Assembly (NCBI RefSeq): GCF_006716095.1
Contig: NZ_VFOK01000001.1
Location: 1,395,375 to 1,459,374 of the forward strand
DNA: 64,000 nucleotides
Direction: 5' to 3'
DNA from: Barrientosiimonas humi
GTDB taxonomy: Bacteria; Actinomycetota; Actinomycetes; Actinomycetales; Dermatophilaceae
The notes beneath the pieces are model-generated. The model was not told the origin of the DNA and ran no database searches. It was given only the letters and a program-made list of their open reading frames with translations. Position numbers and translations under genes: made by a program. The first letter of the stretch is position 1; every line of letters starts with the position of its first letter. Below, one piece after another: positions 58,460-64,000 of the stretch.

Positions 58460-60688
58460 TCAGTCGATCTCGTCGCCGAATCTCACCAGCGCAGAACGGT
58501 ATTCGTCCATGTCGGCATCCTTCGAGCGCTGCACCAGCAGCCGCAGGACGTCGCCGAGCGCAGCGCCGTCGTCACCCAGGTCGTGCAGCGTCAGCGCCCG
58601 GAACGCCGCCACCGCCTCGCTGTCGGGCCGGTCCGCGCGCAGCGCGTCGAGGATCGCCAGCGACTCCTCCAGCCGCCCCAGGTGACGCAGCGTCGACGCC
58701 TTCTGGATGAGCGCGCGGTGGTAGTACGGCTCGCGCAGCCCGAGCCGCAGGGCGTCGTCGTACGCCGCCAGCGCCTCGTCCTCGCGGTCTGCGCTGTCGT
58801 ACGTCCCCGCCAGCTCGTAGAGCACGCGCGCGTCGTCGGGGAACGCCTCGCGCAGCTCCTGCGCCTGCACGATCCGCTCGTCGGCGTCGTCGATCGCCCA
58901 GAGCGCGGCGATGCGCTCCTCGGCCTCGTGCTCGCCTCGCGCGCGAATCACCTTGCGGCGCACCGTTGCTGGGTCGTCCTCGTGCGAACCTTGCGCGAGC
59001 AGCCAGTCGTGCAGCTGGGCCCGGTGGGAGTGGGTCATCATCGCCAGCACGTCGCCGTCGCGCGCGTCGGCGAGCAGCGCCTCGAGGCCCTCGAGCTCCG
59101 TGGGCGAGCTCGACACCGGCGTCACGCCGACCTGACCCAGGCCCTCGACGAGCAGCGCCTCGAGCTCGTCCATCGTGCGGTCGCGCAGGTACTTCTCCTT
59201 GTGCTGGACGTGCACCCGGTCGGCCTCGAGCCCGGCCATGACGCCGAGCGTGCGCAGGATCTCGTCGGTGCGGTCGCCGCCGGTGCCGAGGCCGAGGAGC
59301 AGCTGCGACCCCGGTTCGACCAGCCCTCGCCCGACGCGCAGCAGCGCCTCGAGCCCGCCCTCGTTGTGCGCCATGTCGAGGATGACGGTGACCTCCCCGC
59401 CGCCGGCGAGCGGCGTGGAGTAGATGTTCATCCGGCCGGCGTTGTGCTGCGAGTCGGGGGCGAAGGTCGCGAGCCCCTCGGCGACCGCGTCGGGCGAGAG
59501 GCCGGCGCCGAGGCCGGCCGCGGCGCCCGCGAGGGCGTTGGCGAGGTTGTGCGCCGACAGCCCGCCGAGGGTCATCGGGACGTCGAGCACCGAGACGAGC
59601 CGCTCCGGCGGGTGGCCGGGCGAGAGCACGACGAGGTCGCCGTCGAGCACGGTGATGCCGCGGCCGCCCGACTGCAGCGCCTCGCGCAGCGACGGTGAGT
59701 CGGGGTCGAGCGAGAAGCACCAGATGCGACCGCTCGCCCCGGTGCGCATCGCCCACACGCGCGGGTCGTCGCCGTTGAGCACGACCCAGCCCTGGGGCTT
59801 GGTGACCCGGGTGATGATCGCCTTGACCTCGGCCAGCTGGTCGATGGTGTCGATGCCCTGCATGCCGAGGTGGTCGGCGCTGACGTTGGTCACCACGCTG
59901 ACGTCGTTGACCGGCACCCCGAGCCCCTTGAAGAGCATCCCGCCACGAGCGGTCTCGAGCACCGCCAGCTGCACCCCGGGCGCCGACAGCACGGCCTGGG
60001 CGCCGGCCGGCCCGGAGTAGTCGCCCTTCTCGACGAGCTCCCCCTGCACGAGCACGCCGTCCGTCGAGCTCCAGCCGGTGCGCAGCCCGGCGATCATGCC
60101 CAGGTGGGCCACGAGCCGGGTCGTCGTGGTCTTGCCGTTGGTCCCGGTGATGGCCACCACGGGGACCTTGGGCGCGGTCGTGCGCGGCCGCGGACCCTCC
60201 GGCACGGCCCGGATGCCGGCGGCGGCCTCCTCGACGGCCGTCGCCACGGCCTGCTCCCCGGCGGGATCCCCCGCCGTCGTCTCCAGGACGCGCTGCAGCA
60301 GCGGCGCGATCGCCTCGCCCATCGCCTGCCCGCGCTCGCGGGAGCGCCAGGGCAGGGCGACGACGATCTCGTCGGCGGCGCCGCCGGGCCGCACACGCAC
60401 GCCCAGGCGCACGGTGCCCGCCGCAGCCGCGAGCCGGCGTACGACCCGCTCGACGAGGCGCACGACGAACCGCTGGCGGCTGGCGGTGCCGGCCGGCCCG
60501 GGCGCCGAGCGCGGCAGCCGCAGCTCGCCGGCCAGCGCCTGCATCGCCGGTTCGTCGGCCGCCAGGTAGCCCGGCAGCCGCAGGCTGACCTTGATCGCCG
60601 GGCGCGTGAAGTACAGGTTCGGCCCCTCCAGGACCCGGACCTCGGTCGCCACGACGGGCACAGGGATGCTGGGGTCGTCAACCATCAC
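58460..60688 (-). CDS. CphA-like Mur ligase lacking ATP-grasp, with C-terminal TPR domain
   Basis: A 742-residue protein. Residues 1-~165 resemble the CphA N domain (VRVLEGPNLYFTRPAIKVSLRLPGYLAADEP). The ATP-grasp domain is absent, and the sequence passes directly to a Mur-ligase ATPase and C-terminal domains (VPVVAITGTNGKTTTTRLVAHLG, DVSVVTNVSADHLGMQGIDT, VTVILDMAHNEGGLEALLRVG, to ~590). The last ~150 residues form TPR-like helices (ALWAIDDADERIVQAQELREAFPDDARVLYELAGTYDSADREDEALAAYDDALRLG). It probably ligates an amino acid to a carboxylate, but substrate and product are unknown. A paralog of the cphA Mur half, close beside it. Confidence 0.85.
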   Translation of the reverse strand: MMVDDPSIPVPVVATEVRVLEGPNLYFTRPAIKVSLRLPGYLAADEPAMQALAGELRLPRSAPGPAGTASRQRFVVRLVERVVRRLAAAAGTVRLGVRVRPGGAADEIVVALPWRSRERGQAMGEAIAPLLQRVLETTAGDPAGEQAVATAVEEAAAGIRAVPEGPRPRTTAPKVPVVAITGTNGKTTTTRLVAHLGMIAGLRTGWSSTDGVLVQGELVEKGDYSGPAGAQAVLSAPGVQLAVLETARGGMLFKGLGVPVNDVSVVTNVSADHLGMQGIDTIDQLAEVKAIITRVTKPQGWVVLNGDDPRVWAMRTGASGRIWCFSLDPDSPSLREALQSGGRGITVLDGDLVVLSPGHPPERLVSVLDVPMTLGGLSAHNLANALAGAAAGLGAGLSPDAVAEGLATFAPDSQHNAGRMNIYSTPLAGGGEVTVILDMAHNEGGLEALLRVGRGLVEPGSQLLLGLGTGGDRTDEILRTLGVMAGLEADRVHVQHKEKYLRDRTMDELEALLVEGLGQVGVTPVSSSPTELEGLEALLADARDGDVLAMMTHSHRAQLHDWLLAQGSHEDDPATVRRKVIRARGEHEAEERIAALWAIDDADERIVQAQELREAFPDDARVLYELAGTYDSADREDEALAAYDDALRLGLREPYYHRALIQKASTLRHLGRLEESLAILDALRADRPDSEAVAAFRALTLHDLGDDGAALGDVLRLLVQRSKDADMDEYRSALVRFGDEID

Positions 60689-60756
60689 GGACGAGCGTAG
60701 CCAGGAGCATCAGCGGCCCTGCCGGGTGGAGCAGGACTGGTCCGGCGACGTCGCGT

Positions 60757-60864
60757 TCACCCATCGCCCCGGTTCGGCGACGATGCCGGGAGGCCCGCCA
60801 ACCCGCAGCGGGACACGCACCCTCACCCATCGCACCGGTTCGGCGACGATGCCGGGAGGCCCGC
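60757..60864. repeat. 42-bp direct repeat pair in the fabI-Mur ligase gap
   Basis: Copies at 60757-60798 and 60823-60864 differ at one base; each runs from TCACCCATCG through GGTTCGGCGACGATGCCGGG to AGGCCCGC. The 218-bp gap 60689-60906 holds this pair and the terminator below and no gene. Confidence 0.85.
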
Positions 60865-60885
60865 AGCGCAGCAAGGGCCTCCCGG
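60852..60885 (-). terminator. Hairpin terminator of fabG-fabI
   Basis: Perfect 11-bp stem CCGGGAGGCCC (60852-60862) with 60875-60885, 12-base loop, starting 22 bp after the fabI stop. The left arm is the end of the second 42-bp repeat, so the first repeat offers a competing arm. Confidence 0.65.
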
Positions 60886-60906
60886 AGGAGGAGCCGGACC
60901 AAAGAA

Positions 60907-61668
60907 CTACTGCCCCATCGCGTGCACGCCGCCGTCGACGTGCACGATCTCGCCGGTCGTGGCCGGGAACCAGTCGCTGAGCAGCGCCACGCACGCCTTG
61001 GCGGCGGGCTCGGGGTCCTTGACGTCCCAGCCGAGCGGGGCGCGGTTGTCCCAGACCCGCTCGAACTCCTCGAACCCGGGGATCGACTTGGCGGCGGTGG
61101 TGCGGATCGGGCCGGCCGAGACCAGGTTGCAGCGCACGCCCTGCGGGCCGAGGTCGCGGGCGAGGTAGCGGTTGGTCGACTCGAACGCGGCCTTCGCGAC
61201 GCCCATCCAGTCGTACAGCGGCCAGGCGAACTTCGCGTCGAAGGTGAGCCCGACGAGCGAGGACCGGTCGGTCATCAGCGGCAGCGCCGCGGTCGCGAGG
61301 GCCTTGAGCGAGTAGGCCGAGGCCTGCATCGCCGTCGCGACGTCGTCCCAGTCGGCCTCGAGGAAGTTGAAGGCGCCCGGCGGCGCGAAGCCGATCGAGT
61401 GCAGCACGCCGTCCAGCTGCGGCGAGATCTCGCGCACCCGGTCGGCGAGGGAGTCCAGGTGCTCCTGCTCGGTGACGTCGAGCTCGAGCACCTCGGGGGT
61501 GGTCGGCAGCCGCTTGGCGATGGTCGAGGTGATCTTCATCGTGCGCCCGAAGGAGGTGAGCACCACCGTGGCGCCCTCCTCCTGCGCGAGCCGGGCGACG
61601 TGGAAGGCGATGGAGGAGTCCATCAGCACGCCGGTCACGAGGATCGTCTTGTTCTCCAACAGACCCAT
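60907..61668 (-). CDS. fabI: Enoyl-ACP reductase FabI/InhA-like
   Basis: A 253-residue short-chain dehydrogenase of the enoyl-reductase type that reduces trans-2-enoyl-ACP with NADH. MGLLENKTILVTGVLMDSSIAFHVARLAQEEGATVVLTSFGR matches the InhA-style coenzyme site, and the YDWMGVAKAAFES catalytic Tyr-x6-Lys plus NLVSAGPIRTTAAKSIPGF complete it. It lies 17 bp downstream of fabG, the same order as mycobacterial mabA-inhA. The class is inhibited by triclosan and, in InhA, isoniazid adducts. Confidence 0.93.
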   Translation of the reverse strand: MGLLENKTILVTGVLMDSSIAFHVARLAQEEGATVVLTSFGRTMKITSTIAKRLPTTPEVLELDVTEQEHLDSLADRVREISPQLDGVLHSIGFAPPGAFNFLEADWDDVATAMQASAYSLKALATAALPLMTDRSSLVGLTFDAKFAWPLYDWMGVAKAAFESTNRYLARDLGPQGVRCNLVSAGPIRTTAAKSIPGFEEFERVWDNRAPLGWDVKDPEPAAKACVALLSDWFPATTGEIVHVDGGVHAMGQ

Positions 61669-61685
61669 CGGTCGTCCTTCCCTGG

Positions 61686-62453
<768 letters not shown>

Positions 62454-62501
62454 CTACCCCGCGGTAGTCGTACCTCGTGCCACCAGGCGTACCGTTGAGG
62501 G

Positions 62502-62831
62502 ATGAGCAGGCGCACTCGCCACGACCAGACCAGCTCGGTGCCGTCGGCCACCAGCTTGCCTGCCAACCCCCGCGACGACCACGACAACCGGGTCCGCAAC
62601 TACCTGATCTCCATGGGGATCCGCACGGCGTGCTTCGTCGGGGCGTTCGTCTTCACCGGCGTGCTGCGCTGGGTGTGCGTGGCCCTCGCGGTCGTGCTGC
62701 CCTACGTCGCCGTCATCTTCGCCAACGCGGCGCAGCAGCGACGCATCGACGTGCTGGGGTCGGTGCGTCCCGACCGGCGCCAGAAGCGCATCGACGGCCC
62801 GGCCGCGCACGGCAGCTCCCGCACCTCGTGA
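62502..62831 (+). CDS. DUF3099 family small membrane protein
   Basis: A 109-residue protein with two adjacent hydrophobic helices (IRTACFVGAFVFTGVLRWVCVALAVVLPYVAVIFANAA) after a polar N-terminus. The pattern NYLISMGIRTACFV, then LPYVAVIFANA, is typical of DUF3099, an actinobacterial membrane protein of unknown function. Its stop overlaps the next gene's GTG (GTGA). Confidence 0.88.
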   Translation: MSRRTRHDQTSSVPSATSLPANPRDDHDNRVRNYLISMGIRTACFVGAFVFTGVLRWVCVALAVVLPYVAVIFANAAQQRRIDVLGSVRPDRRQKRIDGPAAHGSSRTS

Positions 62832-63043
62832 GCGGCGACGACCTGGTCTGCAGCGCCAAGGGCTGCCGGGCCGAGGCGGTGTGGGCGGTGCGCTGGAACA
62901 ACCCGACCCTGCACACACCCGAGCGCCGCAAGGTCTGGCTCGCCTGCGACCCCCACCGCGAGACGCTGTGGGAGTTCCTGTCGCTGCGCGGGTTCGCGCG
63001 CGACGTCGTGCCGGTCGACCGGCTCGAGCCCACCGACGGCTGA
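62828..63043 (+). CDS. Small conserved Cys-containing protein
   Basis: Seventy-one residues from a GTG overlapping the DUF3099 stop. VSGDDLVCSAKGCRAEAVWAVRWNNPTLHTPERRKVWLACDPHRETLWEFLSLRGFARDVVPV has a C-x4-C...C-x2-H pattern, a likely zinc site. Actinobacteria carry closely similar proteins next to DUF3099 genes, sometimes mislabelled acetone carboxylase. Function unknown. Confidence 0.75.
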   Translation: MSGDDLVCSAKGCRAEAVWAVRWNNPTLHTPERRKVWLACDPHRETLWEFLSLRGFARDVVPVDRLEPTDG

Positions 63044-63053
63044 GCACCACGCC

Positions 63054-63126
63054 CACGCTGATCGAACACGCCGGCACCCCCACGCTGATCGAGTAGGCCG
63101 GAGCGCTAGCGGTGGCCGTATCGAGA
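63054..63126. repeat. Dispersed CTGATCGA/ATCGAGTAG intergenic repeat
   Basis: CACGCTGATCGA occurs at 63054-63065 and 63081-63092, followed by GAGTAGGCCGGAGCGCTAGC and GGTGGCCGTATCGAGA. It reads like the reverse-oriented form of the element at 14140-14250. The 90-bp gap holds no gene. Confidence 0.6.
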
Positions 63127-63133
63127 TCCCCCC

Positions 63134-64000
63134 TCAGCCGCCGATCGCCGACATCGGCCGGTCGGGCTGCACGAACGACTCGTCGTCGATGCCGTGGCCG
63201 GCGCGCTTGCGCGCCATCTCGCCGGTGATCGCCGCGGCGATCGTCTCGTCGTCGGCCCCGCCGCGCAGCAGCGCGCGCAGGTCGCCCTCGCCGCGGGCGA
63301 ACAGGCAGTTGCGCACCTGCCCGTCGGCGGTCAGCCGGACGCGGTCGCACGCGCCGCAGAACGGCCGCGTCACGCTGGCAATGATCCCGACCGTCGCGGG
63401 CCCGCCGTCGACGAGGAACCGCTCGGCCGGCGCGCTCCCGCGGGAGGCGTCGGGCAGCGGAGTGAGGGTGAACCGCTCCGCGAGCCGCTCGTGCAGCTCG
63501 TCGACGGTGATCATCTCGTCGCGGGTCCACGCGTGCTGCGCGTCGAGCGGCATCTGCTCGATGAACCGCAGCTCGTAGCCGCGGTCGAGGCACCACTGCA
63601 GCAGCTCGGCGACCCGGTGCTCGTTGACGCCGCGCATCGCGACGGAGTTGACCTTGACCGGCGTGAGGCCGGCGTCGGCCGCGGCCTTCAGACCTGCCTC
63701 GACGTCGGCGAGGCGGTCGCGCAGGGTCAGCTGCTTGAACGTGTCGCGGTCGACGGTGTCGAGCGAGACGTTGACCCGGTCCAGCCCCGCCTCGGCGAGG
63801 GGCGCGGCCAGCCGGTCCAGGCCGATGCCGTTGCTGGTGAGCGCCATCTGGGGGCGCGGCTCGAGCGCCGCCACCCGGCGTACGACATCGGTCAGCGACC
63901 GGCGCAGCAGCGGCTCACCGCCGGTGAAGCGCACCTGGCGCACGCCGAGGTCGACGAAGATGCCGATGAGGCGCACCAGCTCGTCGTCGGTGAGCATCTC
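63134..64000 (-). CDS. moaA: GTP 3',8-cyclase MoaA, C-terminal part (cut by window edge)
   Basis: About 288 residues are visible; the N-terminal radical-SAM CxxxCxxC lies beyond the right edge. Seen are VRQVRFTGGEPLLRRSLTDVVRRV (radical-SAM GGEP), TSNGIGLDRLAAPLAEAGLDRVNVSLDT, and the second cluster site FCGACDRVRLTADGQVRNCLF. The protein ends SAIGG, the conserved C-terminal Gly-Gly that takes part in catalysis. It makes the first intermediate of molybdopterin from GTP, together with MoaC. Confidence 0.95.
   Translation of the reverse strand, partial: EMLTDDELVRLIGIFVDLGVRQVRFTGGEPLLRRSLTDVVRRVAALEPRPQMALTSNGIGLDRLAAPLAEAGLDRVNVSLDTVDRDTFKQLTLRDRLADVEAGLKAAADAGLTPVKVNSVAMRGVNEHRVAELLQWCLDRGYELRFIEQMPLDAQHAWTRDEMITVDELHERLAERFTLTPLPDASRGSAPAERFLVDGGPATVGIIASVTRPFCGACDRVRLTADGQVRNCLFARGEGDLRALLRGGADDETIAAAITGEMARKRAGHGIDDESFVQPDRPMSAIGG

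Noticed and set aside
53762-60700. Very long open frames (over 950 codons) opposite cphA and opposite the GH35/Mur ligase genes.
   Set aside because: They are antisense shadows of well-identified genes. High third-position GC keeps the opposite frames open, and their translations are His/Arg/Gly/Val-rich without domains.

Overview
This is a high-GC, gene-dense chromosomal window from an actinobacterium. Phosphatidylinositol/PIM genes (pgsA, patA, pimA), a fabG-fabI pair arranged like mycobacterial mabA-inhA, actinobacterial glycogen enzymes (GlgM/GlgA, GlgC, GlgX), a DUF222/HNH '13E12-like' endonuclease and GTG-rich starts all fit. The mix of cyanophycin and glycogen storage genes would suit a member of the Micrococcales, but the genus cannot be fixed from this sequence alone.

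Layout. 1-5.9 kb: end of an OFA-type transporter with its 50-residue partner, a GNAT acetyltransferase fused to a GyrB-like ATPase remnant, a truncated PH-domain gene, an alcohol dehydrogenase and an MFS exporter divergent from an HTH/MmyB-type regulator. 5.9-18.8 kb: the pdxS / PIM / thrS region. The order thrS-HIT-pgsA-patA-pimA-X is that of mycobacteria, but about 4.6 kb (F420-type reductase, HNH endonuclease with a predicted SOS box, tandem repeats, GNAT, DoxX) separates thrS from the HIT gene. 18.8-21.4 kb: tRNA-Val(CAC), a PGPGW membrane protein and pabC-pabB.

21.58-31.20 kb: a 9.5-kb integrated element bounded by a perfect 79-bp direct repeat made from the 3' part of a tRNA-Val(GAC) gene plus its terminator. 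It carries a tyrosine integrase, an excisionase-like HTH protein, a tightly overlapping replication-type block with an ATPase/winged-helix protein, a scaffold-like protein and an HK97-fold major capsid protein. No terminase, portal, protease or tail gene is visible. It resembles phiRv1/phiRv2-type elements and capsid-forming phage satellites. A roughly 300-bp non-coding stretch (29.7-30.0 kb) holds at least eight inverted repeats and a CRISPR-like pair of 30-bp repeats with a 31-bp spacer. This is the most unusual part of the window.

31.2-48.3 kb: a tRNA cluster (Gly-Cys-Gly-Val), a YihY membrane protein, GlgX, PPK2, a RibD-like reductase, a TrmH-like methylase, a secreted dispersin-B-like GH20 hydrolase, a tripeptidyl-peptidase-like lipoprotein, a regulator, an FAD oxidoreductase, an Ser/Thr kinase with an extracellular SPOR-like domain, two TauE/SafE proteins and an ABC ATPase. 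48.3-60.7 kb is a storage-polymer region: glgA/glgM divergent from glgC-serB-cphB-cphA, then a GH35 beta-galactosidase and a second CphA-like Mur ligase that lacks ATP-grasp and ends in TPRs. 60.9-64 kb: fabI-fabG, two small conserved proteins and the 3' part of moaA, cut by the window edge.

All family calls come from reading motifs in the translated sequence; no database search was run.
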